A DNA stretch of 15,077 nucleotides from Actinomycetes bacterium (GCA_024640745.1 JAHEEL010000030.1:1-15077), one strand, 5' to 3'; counted from the stretch's first letter, positions 1 to 6,944 are shown. Made by a program: numbers and translations. Notes: generated by a model from the letters alone, not told the origin.

Positions 1-128
1 TGCTCGATCCGGTCGTCCCGCTTGCCGCCCCCGTCCTTGGTGCGGTCATCGGTCTGTTCGCCGGGCTCTATCCGTCGTGGCGCGCCGCCTCACTCGAACC
101 GGTCGATGCTCTGCGAACCGGCGTTTAG
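1..128 (+). CDS. ABC transporter permease, MacB/FtsX type (C-terminal end only)
   Basis: This is the last 41 codons of a gene that starts outside the window; the reading frame begins at base 3 and stops at TAG 126-128. The peptide has a final hydrophobic segment (PLAAPVLGAVIGLFAGLYP) followed directly by PSWRAASLEPVDALR. That is the hallmark end of MacB/FtsX-domain permeases, which carry a last transmembrane helix and then a (Y/W)PAxRAAxLdPxeALR motif. By family, such permeases pair with an ABC ATPase and act in mechanotransmission or export of lipoproteins, peptides or drugs; the substrate cannot be read from this fragment. The partner genes would lie to the left of the window. Confidence 0.85.
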   Translation, partial: LDPVVPLAAPVLGAVIGLFAGLYPSWRAASLEPVDALRTGV

Positions 129-345
129 CGGCGTCTTCAGCTGAGCGGTGGCTTGTTGCTGATATCGGTGTGGAGCACGCGTCGAGGTCCCTCAACCTCA
201 ACGAACGGCCGCCCTGTTCGTTGCTTGCCCGTCTGCTTGTGAAATCTGCCGTCGAGTCGATCACGGACTCGGGAACCTGGGCCCTGCCGGGCCCTTCGAG
301 GTATGCAACAGGCCTGACTTCGACTGTTGGGATGACGCTACTGCG
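129..345. other. convergent intergenic gap with one hairpin
   Basis: This 217-bp gap lies between the permease stop and the stop of the minus-strand hspR. No open frame in it looks like a conserved protein. The frames crossing it give low-complexity Arg/Ser-rich peptides typical of shadow frames. The only structure I see is the inverted repeat at 199-223. Confidence 0.5.
199..223. terminator. candidate bidirectional hairpin terminator
   Basis: CAACGAAC (199-206) and GTTCGTTG (216-223) are perfect inverted repeats. The stem can extend inward by a G-T wobble and a G-C pair, giving about 10 bp with a 5-base loop. It lies between two convergent genes, where a shared terminator is expected. There is no T-run on either side, so this is a structural guess only. 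Confidence 0.35.
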
Positions 346-753
346 CTACTCCGAGACTTCCGAACCGGGCGCTTCCCGCCGCACCGCCGGCAGGTTTCTC
401 CGGGTGATCATTCCCATGCGGATGACCGTTCGCCGTTCGGGGTCGCCGACGAATCGTGCGTCGGATTCCTCGAGCAGGCGACGGAGGCGTTCGATCTGAT
501 TGAGGTGCCGTTCGATCTCGTTCTCGAGCTTGAGGATTCGGCGCACCCCTTCGAGGTTCACGCCGGCGTTGGTCAGCTCCTGGATCATCTCGAGGCGCTC
601 GAGGTCGGCCTCGGAGTAGCGCCGCGTGCCGCCCGGAGTCCGGTAGGGCTCGATCAGCCCGCGGCGTTCGTAGATGCGCAGGGTCTGCGGGTGCATGCCG
701 GACAGCTCGGCGGCAACGGAGATGACGTAGCGTGCTTCTTCGTTCGTAGTCAT
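346..753 (-). CDS. hspR: heat-shock repressor HspR (MerR family)
   Basis: This 135-residue protein is a MerR-family transcriptional repressor of the actinobacterial Hsp70 operon. Its N-terminal winged helix-turn-helix (about residues 9-75) contains AAELSGMHPQTLRIYERRGL and then RTPGGTRRYSEADLERL, the HspR version of the MerR DNA-binding domain. A leucine-rich dimerisation coiled coil follows (about 78-115, RILKLENEIERHLNQIERLRRLLEE), then a basic tail. There are no cysteines for metal sensing, as expected for HspR. In Streptomyces and mycobacteria HspR binds HAIR sites (CTTGAGT-N7-ACTCAAG) with DnaK as co-repressor. Here it is the last gene of dnaK-grpE-dnaJ-hspR, its ATG overlapping the dnaJ TGA as ATGA. 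Autoregulation through the site at 4253-4273 is inferred. Confidence 0.95.
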   Translation of the reverse strand: MTTNEEARYVISVAAELSGMHPQTLRIYERRGLIEPYRTPGGTRRYSEADLERLEMIQELTNAGVNLEGVRRILKLENEIERHLNQIERLRRLLEESDARFVGDPERRTVIRMGMITRRNLPAVRREAPGSEVSE

Positions 754-1673
754 GTCACCCCCAGGTGCTCTCTGGGATTGTCCGTCGCTCGTTCATCGCG
801 GAAGGCTTCGAGAAGCTCGCGTTCGCTGTCGGAGAGGTCGGTCGGCACCGTAACCCGGAGGGTCACCAGGAGGTCGCCGCTCTCGCTTGCGGTCTCGACG
901 CCCTTTCCCGACACCTTCATGACCGTTCCTCCTTGTGTGCCCTTCGGGACGCGGATCTTCGTGGTCCCGTCGAGCGTCGGCACCTCGACGACCGCGCCGA
1001 GCGTCGCTTCCGCAAACGTGATCGGCACGTCGATCTTGAGGTCGCGCTTTCCGACGCGCTCGAAGATGGGGTGCTGCGCCACGTGGACCCGGACGAACAG
1101 GTCGCCGGCGGGGCCGCCGTTCGCTCCCAGTTCGCCCTTGCCGGTGAGACGCACTTTGGTGCCGTCCGCGATGCCCTGCGGCACCTTCACCTTCACGCGT
1201 CGTCCGTCGATGCCGACGGACTTCGTGACGCCGGCCAGGGCCTCGTGGAAGGTGAGCGAGAGATCGGCCTGGAGGTTGCGTCCGGCCGACGGCCGCGGCT
1301 GGTACTGCCGGCCGCCCTGGCCGAAGAGATCGCCGAGGCCTCCGAAGAGATCCTGGAACCCCCCGCCCTGAGCAGCTCGGCCGCCGAACAGGTCCTCGAC
1401 CCGAACGTACTGCTGGTGGCCGCCGGTGTCCCCGACGAAGTAGCCCATCTCTCTCGCGTGGTCGTACTCCTTGCGCGTTTCTTCGTCTTCGAGTGTGTCG
1501 TAGGCCTCGTTGATCTCCTTGAAGCGGGCCTCGGCGACCGCATCATCCGGGTTGTTGTCCGGATGGAAGTCCCGTGCGAGCTTGCGAAACGCCTTCTTGA
1601 TCTCCTTGCTCGAGGCGTTCTTCGACACCCCGAGGGTGGCGTAGTAGTCCTTCTCGAGCCATTCCTTACGCAT
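750..1673 (-). CDS. dnaJ: DnaJ/CbpA-type Hsp40 co-chaperone lacking the zinc finger
   Basis: This 307-residue J-domain co-chaperone stimulates the DnaK ATPase and delivers substrates. The J domain (residues about 8-75) has the essential HPD triad at 37-39. A Gly/Phe-rich linker (about 95-120, with repeated DLFGG/DLFGQ) leads into C-terminal beta-domains 1 and 2 (about 133-280, with VKVKVPQGIADGTKVRLTGKG and KIRVPKGTQGGTVMKVSGKG). The four CxxCxGxG zinc-binding motifs of class A DnaJ are absent; the protein has no cysteine, so it is class B (CbpA-like). Its ATG overlaps the end of grpE by 8 bp and has a weak GGTGA ribosome-binding site. The gene ends in an ATGA overlap with hspR. Actinobacterial operon dnaJ genes usually keep the zinc finger, so this is a mild departure. 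Confidence 0.92.
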   Translation of the reverse strand: MRKEWLEKDYYATLGVSKNASSKEIKKAFRKLARDFHPDNNPDDAVAEARFKEINEAYDTLEDEETRKEYDHAREMGYFVGDTGGHQQYVRVEDLFGGRAAQGGGFQDLFGGLGDLFGQGGRQYQPRPSAGRNLQADLSLTFHEALAGVTKSVGIDGRRVKVKVPQGIADGTKVRLTGKGELGANGGPAGDLFVRVHVAQHPIFERVGKRDLKIDVPITFAEATLGAVVEVPTLDGTTKIRVPKGTQGGTVMKVSGKGVETASESGDLLVTLRVTVPTDLSDSERELLEAFRDERATDNPREHLGVT

Positions 1674-2355
1674 GCTTCACCGTCACCAGCGACGGCCGGA
1701 TCACCCGGCCGCGCATCACGTAGCCGCGGCGCAACTCTGCGTCGACGACCAGGTCGCCGTCGCCATCGCCCGGTCCGGACACGGCCTCGTGGACCTTCGG
1801 GTCGAACACCTCGCCGCTCGCCGGGATCGGTTCGAAGCCTTCCCGCGCCAGCGTTTCGAGCAGCTGCCCGTGGGTCGACACCATCCCGTCGCGGACGCGC
1901 TCTTCGGACGGTGTCTGTGGCTCGAACGCCGTCGCTGCGTCGAATGCGTCGAGGGTCGGAAGGAGGCTTTCGATCACCCGCTGGGAGGCTCGTTCGACGT
2001 TCTCCACCTGGTCCCGTTCGACGCGACGGCGGTAGTTGTCGAAGTCGGCCGCCACGCGTTGGAGCATCTCGAGCTGCTCGCCGGCCTCCTGGCGTGCCTC
2101 GCTCAGCTCACGCAGCAAGAGTGCCTGCGCCTCTTCTGTATCGTCCGGAAGCTCGAGCCCGAGATCATGCGCCGTCGGGCCCGCGCCGGACTCAACGACC
2201 GCGAGTTCATCGAACTCCTTCTCGCCGGGTGGGTCGGTGTGACCTCCCGTGTCGGCGGCGGCCGCGCTGCCTCCCCCCGACGGGGAGGTAGCTGCCGGCT
2301 CATCCGACTGGTGACTGTCGACGGGCCACCGGCTGCTGTCTTCAGGACTCGTCAT
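1666..2355 (-). CDS. grpE: nucleotide exchange factor GrpE
   Basis: This 229-residue protein is the nucleotide exchange factor for DnaK, releasing ADP and resetting the chaperone. A long acidic, disordered N-terminus (about 1-75) precedes the dimerising coiled coil (about 80-130, with LQRVAADFDNYRRRVERDQ). The beta-wing domain follows, ending in the signature FDPKVHEAVS...VVDAELRRGYVMRGRVIRPSLVTV. I chose the ATG at 2355 because it follows a clear GGAGG five bases upstream and overlaps the dnaK stop by only 14 bp. A longer in-frame start at 2427 would lie deep inside dnaK and adds Arg/Thr-rich shadow sequence. The TAA stop overlaps the dnaJ start by 8 bp. Confidence 0.94.
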   Translation of the reverse strand: MTSPEDSSRWPVDSHQSDEPAATSPSGGGSAAAADTGGHTDPPGEKEFDELAVVESGAGPTAHDLGLELPDDTEEAQALLLRELSEARQEAGEQLEMLQRVAADFDNYRRRVERDQVENVERASQRVIESLLPTLDAFDAATAFEPQTPSEERVRDGMVSTHGQLLETLAREGFEPIPASGEVFDPKVHEAVSGPGDGDGDLVVDAELRRGYVMRGRVIRPSLVTVKHA

Positions 2356-4177
2356 CGTCCTCCACCACCTCGGCTTCGACGACCTCGTCGTCGTTCGCTG
2401 GTGTGTCGTCGCCTGCGGCAGCAGCACTTTCGGCGGCCGACGCCTCGTAGATCTTCTGCCCGAGGATCTGCGACGACGTCAGCAGCTCATTCGTGGCGCT
2501 CTTGAGCGCCTCCGGGTCCGCGGCCTCGTCGGCGAGCAACGTACGGATCTCTGCAATCTTGTCGTCAAGCGGCTTGCGCTCATCGTCGGTCAGCTTGTCG
2601 CCGTGTTCGGCGAGTTGCTTGTCGATCTGATACACCGTGTGATCTGCCTGGTTGCGGGCCTCCGCTGCCTCCTTGCGACGCTTGTCGTCGTTGGCGTGCG
2701 CCTCGGCATCCTCGACCATCTTCTCGATGTCCTCGTCGGACAGCGCCGTGCCACCCGTGATCGTCACCTGCTGGGTCTGGCCCGTTCCAAGGTCCTTCGC
2801 CGACACCGAAACGATGCCGTTGGCATCGATGTCGAACGTCACCTCGATCTGCGGCACGCCGCGCATCGCGGGGGCGATGCCGGGGAGCTTGAAGCGACCG
2901 AGGCTCTTGTTGTCGTTCGCCATGGCACGCTCACCCTGGAGAACGTGGATCTCGACCTCCGGCTGATTGTCTGCAGCGGTCGTGAAGATCTCTGAGCGAC
3001 GCGTGGGAATCGTCGTGTTGCGCTCGATCATCTTGGTCGACACACCGCCCTCGGTCTCGACACCGAGCGTCAGCGGCGTCACGTCGAGCAGGAGGATCCC
3101 CTTGACATCGCCGGTGAGCACGCCGGCCTGGAGCGAAGCGCCGTCCGCCACGACCTCATCCGGATTCACGCCCTTGTTGGGCTCCTTGCCGGCGAGTTCC
3201 TTGACGAGGCTCTGCACCGCGGGCATGCGGGTCGAGCCGCCGACGAGGATGACCTGGTCGATGTCGGCCATGGTCACTCCCCCGTCCTTCAGGGCTTCTT
3301 CGAACGGCTTCTTGGTCCGGTCGAGGAGGTCTTCGGTCATCTGCTCGAACTCCGAGCGGGTGAGCGTGCGAAGCAGGTGGATCGGGCCTTCGTTCGTCGC
3401 GGTGATGAAGGGGAGGTTGATCTCGGTCTCCATGACCGACGACAGGTCGATCTTGGCCTTCTCGGCTGCCTCCTTGAGGCGCGTCATCGCCATGGGGTCG
3501 TTCGACAGGTCGACACCGTTGTCGTTCTTGAACCCGGTGACGAGCCAGTCGATGATCCGATCGTCCCAGTCGTCGCCACCGAGCTGGGTGTCGCCGTGGG
3601 TCGACTTGACCTCGAAGACGCCTTCGCCGATCTCGAGCACCGACACGTCGAACGTGCCGCCACCCAGGTCGAAGACGAGGATGAGGTGGTCCTCCTCGGT
3701 CTTGTCGAGGCCGTAGGCCAGCGACGCGGCCGTCGGCTCGTTGATGATGCGCAGCACCTCGAGGCCTGCGATCTGGCCGGCTTCCTTGGTCGCCTGGCGC
3801 TGGGCGTCGCCGAAGTAGGCCGGGACGGTGATCACGGCTTCGGTGGCGGGCTCACCGAGGTACGCCTCGGCATCGCGCTTGAGTTTCATGAGGATCCTGG
3901 CGGCGATTTCCTGCGAGTTGTACTTCTTGCCGTCCACCTCGATGGTCCAATCGGTGCCCATGTGGCGCTTCACCGACCGGACGGTGCGCTCCGGGTTGGT
4001 GATGGCCTGTCGCTTCGCCTGGTCTCCCACCAGGACCTCGCCGTTCTTGGCGAACGCGACGACCGAAGGGGTCGTCCGGTGCCCCTCAGCGTTGCTGATG
4101 ATCTTGGGTTCTCCGCCCTCGAGGGTCGAGATGACGGAGTTGGTGGTTCCGAGGTCGATGCCTACGGCGCGTCCCAT
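2342..4177 (-). CDS. dnaK: molecular chaperone DnaK (Hsp70)
   Basis: This 611-residue Hsp70 binds exposed hydrophobic segments of client proteins in an ATP-driven cycle with DnaJ and GrpE. It has the three family signatures: GIDLGTTNS at residues 6-14, FDLGGGTFDVSVLEIG near 170-185, and ILVGGSTRMPAVQ near 310. The nucleotide-binding domain runs to about residue 355, the linker LLLDVTPL follows, then the substrate-binding beta-sandwich and helical lid. The C-terminus is acidic (EVVEAEVVEDDDES), as is common in actinobacterial DnaK. The ATG follows an AAGGAG nine bases upstream. It is the first gene of the heat-shock operon, read from the promoter at 4244-4272 with an estimated 60-nt leader, and it overlaps grpE by 14 bp. 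Confidence 0.98.
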   Translation of the reverse strand: MGRAVGIDLGTTNSVISTLEGGEPKIISNAEGHRTTPSVVAFAKNGEVLVGDQAKRQAITNPERTVRSVKRHMGTDWTIEVDGKKYNSQEIAARILMKLKRDAEAYLGEPATEAVITVPAYFGDAQRQATKEAGQIAGLEVLRIINEPTAASLAYGLDKTEEDHLILVFDLGGGTFDVSVLEIGEGVFEVKSTHGDTQLGGDDWDDRIIDWLVTGFKNDNGVDLSNDPMAMTRLKEAAEKAKIDLSSVMETEINLPFITATNEGPIHLLRTLTRSEFEQMTEDLLDRTKKPFEEALKDGGVTMADIDQVILVGGSTRMPAVQSLVKELAGKEPNKGVNPDEVVADGASLQAGVLTGDVKGILLLDVTPLTLGVETEGGVSTKMIERNTTIPTRRSEIFTTAADNQPEVEIHVLQGERAMANDNKSLGRFKLPGIAPAMRGVPQIEVTFDIDANGIVSVSAKDLGTGQTQQVTITGGTALSDEDIEKMVEDAEAHANDDKRRKEAAEARNQADHTVYQIDKQLAEHGDKLTDDERKPLDDKIAEIRTLLADEAADPEALKSATNELLTSSQILGQKIYEASAAESAAAAGDDTPANDDEVVEAEVVEDDDES

Positions 4178-4243
4178 ATGGGTGTGCTCCTTCGTTGTGC
4201 GTGTCCACCGGTGCGGTGGGGCGATGTCTCTGAGTGTTCTTGA

Positions 4244-4272
4244 ATACTATAACTTGAGTCGAGTCATATCAA
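4244..4272 (-). promoter_or_regulatory. dnaK operon promoter (-35/-10)
   Basis: Read on the minus strand, TTGATA (4272-4267) and TAGTAT (4249-4244) are separated by exactly 17 bp. This is a good match to a housekeeping sigma promoter, about 65 bp upstream of the dnaK ATG. The region is conspicuously AT-rich within GC-rich DNA. The HspR-like operator overlaps the -35 and spacer. Confidence 0.7.
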
Positions 4273-4273
4273 T
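4253..4273. promoter_or_regulatory. HspR operator (HAIR-like site)
   Basis: CTTGAGT at 4253-4259 is an exact half of the known HAIR consensus CTTGAGT-N7-ACTCAAG. After exactly 7 bp the other arm reads TATCAAT, matching ACTCAAG at 4 of 7 bases. A second CTTGAAT lies at 4239-4245, 14 bp away in direct orientation, and a further TGAGT at 4231-4235. The site lies over the -35 and spacer of the dnaK promoter, a position suited to repression by the HspR encoded at the end of the operon. Confidence 0.6.
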
Positions 4274-4310
4274 TCCCGATCCTTCGAGACCCCTCGCGAT
4301 CGTTCGTGCG

Positions 4311-4329
4311 TATACCCCTCTGGGGTATA
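4311..4329. promoter_or_regulatory. CsoR/CstR-family operator
   Basis: A perfect inverted repeat, TATACCCC-TCT-GGGGTATA, with 8-bp arms and a 3-bp centre. This is the classic form of CsoR/CstR-family operators (ATACCCC facing GGGGTAT). It ends 10 bp before the ATG of the CsoR-family gene and overlaps its likely -10 (TATATT at 4326-4331 or TATTCT at 4328-4333). It should therefore autoregulate the operon by blocking RNA polymerase. Confidence 0.85.
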
Positions 4330-4339
4330 TTCTCGGACC

Positions 4340-4609
4340 ATGCAATCGGACGAGGCCCAGATCCATGACATCGTGACGCGGCTGCGCCGCGTCGAGGGTC
4401 AGATCCGTGGCCTTCAGCACATGCTGGAAGAGGGCCGGGACTGCGCCGATGTGATCACGCAGTTTTCCGCTTCGATGCGCGCGCTCGAACAAGCCGGCTA
4501 CCGGTACTTCGCGATGACGCTCACCGCTTGCGCCCTCGATCCCGAGCGGGCCGCACTCGACGGCTACGACACCGAGCGCCTCGAGAAGCTCTTCATGCAG
4601 CTGACGTGA
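4340..4609 (+). CDS. cstR: CsoR-family repressor, CstR-like (probable persulfide sensor)
   Basis: This 89-residue all-helical repressor of the CsoR/RcnR/FrmR/CstR family contains RLRRVEGQIRGLQHMLEEGRDCADVITQ, the family's helix 1-2 signature. The two conserved cysteines are C35 and C64, at the usual spacing of 29. The residue four before the second cysteine, His in copper-sensing CsoR, is T60 here, so the Cys-His-Cys copper site is incomplete. Two thiols without the His is the pattern of CstR, which forms inter-subunit disulfides or polysulfides with reactive sulfur. The following two rhodaneses support that reading. The start has no ribosome-binding site, and the -10 ends 6-8 bases before the ATG, so a leaderless transcript is likely. 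Its TGA overlaps the next start as GTGA. A plain CsoR remains possible but less likely. Confidence 0.85.
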   Translation: MQSDEAQIHDIVTRLRRVEGQIRGLQHMLEEGRDCADVITQFSASMRALEQAGYRYFAMTLTACALDPERAALDGYDTERLEKLFMQLT

Positions 4610-4920
4610 TCGGCGACCGTGTGAACGACGTGGTACTCGTTGAGGCTGTCGATTGGCAGTCGTGGAGCAACGCGCACGACGCCATGATCATCGACGTCAG
4701 AGAGCCGTTCGAGTGGGCGATGGGAACGCTGCCGGACGCCGAGCTCATCAGCCTCGGCTCGTTGTTTGGACGGCTCGATGAGCTCGAACCCGACCGAGCG
4801 ATCCTGTTCATCTGCCGCACGGGAAATCGCTCGGGCGTCGCTGCAAAGCTCTGCGCACAGCTCGGCTTCCGGAGCGTGGCCAACCTGACCGGCGGACTGG
4901 TCGCACTCGGACTGGCGTAG
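4606..4920 (+). CDS. single-domain rhodanese (sulfurtransferase), cytosolic
   Basis: This 104-residue rhodanese transfers sulfane sulfur through a cysteine persulfide. It has the N-terminal DVREPFEW (CH2A-like) motif and the active-site loop CRTGNRSG with the catalytic cysteine, then helix AAKLCAQLGF and the terminal NLTGG. There is no signal peptide. The GTG at 4606 is chosen because it overlaps the repressor's TGA (GTGA); a second in-frame GTG at 4621 is possible. An open frame continues upstream to 4528 but is a shadow of the repressor gene. Position behind a CstR-like regulator suggests a role in persulfide detoxification or sulfur relay. Confidence 0.88.
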   Translation: MIGDRVNDVVLVEAVDWQSWSNAHDAMIIDVREPFEWAMGTLPDAELISLGSLFGRLDELEPDRAILFICRTGNRSGVAAKLCAQLGFRSVANLTGGLVALGLA

Positions 4921-4961
4921 TCCGTCGGTCCCCGAATCGACGAAGAAGGAGTGAACTCACG

Positions 4962-5375
4962 ATGAAGTACGGAACCACGCTCAAGGCTCTCGGATTGCTC
5001 ATCGCCCTCTCGATGCTCATGACGGCGTGCTCGTCAGGATCCGACACGGCGACGATCGAGCTCGTGTCTCCGGAGCGAGCTGCCGACGTCATCGGCGAGG
5101 ACCCGGCGGGGCTGGTCGTGCTCGACATCCGCACCCCGGAGGAGTTCGCCGAGGTGCGTATTGCCGACGCGATCAACGTCGACTTCTACGCCCCCGACTT
5201 CGCCGACCAACTCGATGTGCTCGACAAGAGCGATCCCTACGTCATGTACTGCCGGACGGGCAACCGATCATCGGAGGCGATCGAGACGATGAAGGAGCTC
5301 GGCTTCGAAGAGGTCTACGAGATCGACGGCGGCATCGTCAACTGGTACGACTCCGGTTATCCCATCGAGCAGTAG
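4962..5375 (+). CDS. lipoprotein rhodanese (extracytoplasmic sulfurtransferase)
   Basis: This 137-residue protein carries a lipoprotein signal: MKY start, hydrophobic stretch LKALGLLIALSMLM, and lipobox MTAC with the lipidated cysteine at C23. A Ser/Gly linker leads into one rhodanese domain (about 33-137) with VVLDIRTPEEF, the active-site loop CRTGNRS (catalytic C97) and the typical ending YEIDGGIVNWYDSGYPIEQ. It should sit on the outer face of the cytoplasmic membrane. The ATG follows AAGGAG ten bases upstream. It starts 41 bp after the cytosolic rhodanese with no visible terminator, so the three genes probably form one operon. It ends 19 bp from the convergent minus-strand gene. Confidence 0.92.
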   Translation: MKYGTTLKALGLLIALSMLMTACSSGSDTATIELVSPERAADVIGEDPAGLVVLDIRTPEEFAEVRIADAINVDFYAPDFADQLDVLDKSDPYVMYCRTGNRSSEAIETMKELGFEEVYEIDGGIVNWYDSGYPIEQ

Positions 5376-5394
5376 CCACCCGGCACCGCCTTCT

Positions 5395-6069
5395 CTACTC
5401 CGTGAGCGGGGTCTCGCGCGGCGGGAAGAAGGAGAACAGCGGCAGATACGGCGATGGGTCACCGGACCAGTCCAGCCCCGCGATCTGATCCAAGCTCCTG
5501 CGCCCGAACAGCGCCCTCGTGACTTCGAACGAGTCGCCGCGCACTCTGATGCCCTCGTCCTGTGATCCGAGGACGCGGTCGAGCCCCGTAGTCTCGATTC
5601 GGAGCGCCGGCAGGCCGGCGGCATCGAGCCTTGGCCCGATCGAGTTCGCCGCGCGAAGACAGAGGCGGAGGCCCTCGGTATCGCGCGGGGCGGTTATCCC
5701 CAGCGCGCCCATCACATCGCAGTGGTGCATCACGGCGTCCATCACCATGGCGGACATGGCCGTGCCCGAGGACGCGAGCATCGTTTCGATCGTCGGCCCC
5801 AGCGCCGTCCACTCGTCGCTGATCTCACGGGCGTTCTGATCGCGACGTTCGTCGACCTGCCGTTGCGTCCAGGCTTCGCCCGGAGCACCTTCGAGACGGC
5901 CGGTGGTGTGGTCCGAGGCGACCCCGGTCAGGTGGGCGAAGACATCCTTCACGTTCCACAGCGGCGTTGCCGGGACGGCCCTGCCGAGCGCGTCCGAGTC
6001 GAGTCCGAGCACGAGTTCTGTGAGGCCCTCCCGATTCGCCCGGTATATGGAGGCGAAGTCGAAGCTCAT
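5395..6069 (-). CDS. DinB-like / maleylpyruvate isomerase family protein (TIGR03083-type)
   Basis: This 224-residue protein resembles the mycothiol-dependent maleylpyruvate isomerase/DinB-like superfamily. It is a four-helix bundle with LWNVKDVFAHLTG (about residues 37-49; the family has W-x-V-x-D-V-x-A-H-L) and a second His motif VMDAVMHHCDVMGALG (about 108-123). Those histidines usually bind a divalent metal. A C-terminal SCP2-like segment follows (RIETTGLDRVLGSQDEGIRVRGDSFEVTRALFGRRSLDQI). Many actinobacterial members use mycothiol, but the substrate here is unknown. The ATG overlaps the hydrolase TGA (ATGA), so the two are translationally coupled. A longer upstream frame, to 6957, is a shadow of the hydrolase gene. 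Confidence 0.8.
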   Translation of the reverse strand: MSFDFASIYRANREGLTELVLGLDSDALGRAVPATPLWNVKDVFAHLTGVASDHTTGRLEGAPGEAWTQRQVDERRDQNAREISDEWTALGPTIETMLASSGTAMSAMVMDAVMHHCDVMGALGITAPRDTEGLRLCLRAANSIGPRLDAAGLPALRIETTGLDRVLGSQDEGIRVRGDSFEVTRALFGRRSLDQIAGLDWSGDPSPYLPLFSFFPPRETPLTE

Positions 6070-6944
6070 CGGGCGGCCTCGAGCCATCCGTTCACCATCG
6101 CTGCGAACTTGTCGGCGACCTCCAGCATCGGGACGTGGCCGACATCGTCCATCTCCTCGTACGTCCAGTCGGGACGTTCGGTAGCGGCCCATCGTGCAGA
6201 GTCGACCGAGACGAGTCGGTCCTTCGAACCGTGGATGAGCAGCGTTGGCGCGCCGATCTTGTGAATCATCCGGCTGAACCGACGGGGCCGCAGGACGTAG
6301 CGCGCAATGGAGCGATCGGCCTCGAGGAACGCAGGGATCGCCCAGTCGTGCCCACGACGGCGACGATTCGCCTCGGTGAGGAGCTTGCGCGCCCAAACCG
6401 GGACGGTGTTGGGATCGGCGGTGATCATCCGCAGCGTCTCGGCGGTCTCCTCCTCCGGCGAGTGGGCGGCGCGGTAGACCCGGAACGCCGGCACGCCGAT
6501 TCCGGGAACCAGCGGTCCGATGAGCTTGGTCAGCACTTCGAAATCGGGTGGCCGGAGGCGACTCACGGGGAGCGCAGGATTGACCAGGACCAGACGGCCG
6601 ACGCGCTGAGCGTGCTCGACGGCCGTGATCATGGAAACCAGGCCTCCCATCGAGTTCCCGACGAGCGTGGCACGGTCGTGGCCGAGGAGCTGGATCACCT
6701 CGGCCACGAGTCCGGCGTTGTCGTCGACGCTGGGACGGCGATCCCGCGGCTCCGAATCGCCGAAGCCGATCAGATCGACGGCGACCACGCGTCCACTCGC
6801 GGTGAGGAGCGGTCCGGCGACGTCCCAGTTCTCGATCGAGCCGCCGAGGCCGTGCACGAGCAGGATCAGCGGGCCGTCGCCCCCGTATTCGGCGACGCGA
6901 ACGGGCCCCCCAACGTCGAGTGTGTCGCTCTTCACGTGACCCAC
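6066..6944 (-). CDS. alpha/beta-fold hydrolase
   Basis: This 292-residue hydrolase has the full alpha/beta-hydrolase triad: nucleophile elbow GNSMGG (Ser about 97), acid in GSKDRLV (Asp about 243) and base in DDVGHVPM (His about 271). The oxyanion motif is HGLGG (about 31-35), with DLIGFGDSEP after strand 4. A cap domain occupies about 125-220. It could be an esterase, lipase, epoxide hydrolase or C-C hydrolase; the sequence does not decide. The longest start is GTG at 6944. A second GTG at 6935 lies 7 bases after a TACCGT that could serve as a -10 for a leaderless transcript, so the true start may be three codons later. It is coupled by ATGA to the downstream DinB-like gene. Confidence 0.88.
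   Translation of the reverse strand: MGHVKSDTLDVGGPVRVAEYGGDGPLILLVHGLGGSIENWDVAGPLLTASGRVVAVDLIGFGDSEPRDRRPSVDDNAGLVAEVIQLLGHDRATLVGNSMGGLVSMITAVEHAQRVGRLVLVNPALPVSRLRPPDFEVLTKLIGPLVPGIGVPAFRVYRAAHSPEEETAETLRMITADPNTVPVWARKLLTEANRRRRGHDWAIPAFLEADRSIARYVLRPRRFSRMIHKIGAPTLLIHGSKDRLVSVDSARWAATERPDWTYEEMDDVGHVPMLEVADKFAAMVNGWLEAAR

Noticed and set aside
279..294. GGGCCC-TGCC-GGGCCC hairpin as hspR-operon terminator
   Set aside because: The stem is only 6 bp of a self-complementary GC word with no T-run, so it is weak support in GC-rich DNA.
765..2291. A 508-codon plus-strand open frame opposite grpE and dnaJ
   Set aside because: It is an antisense shadow with Arg/Pro/Ser-rich low complexity, and the opposite strand holds clear grpE and dnaJ.
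4340..4609. Copper-sensing CsoR assignment
   Set aside because: The His of the copper site is Thr60 and the neighbours are rhodaneses rather than copper transport genes.
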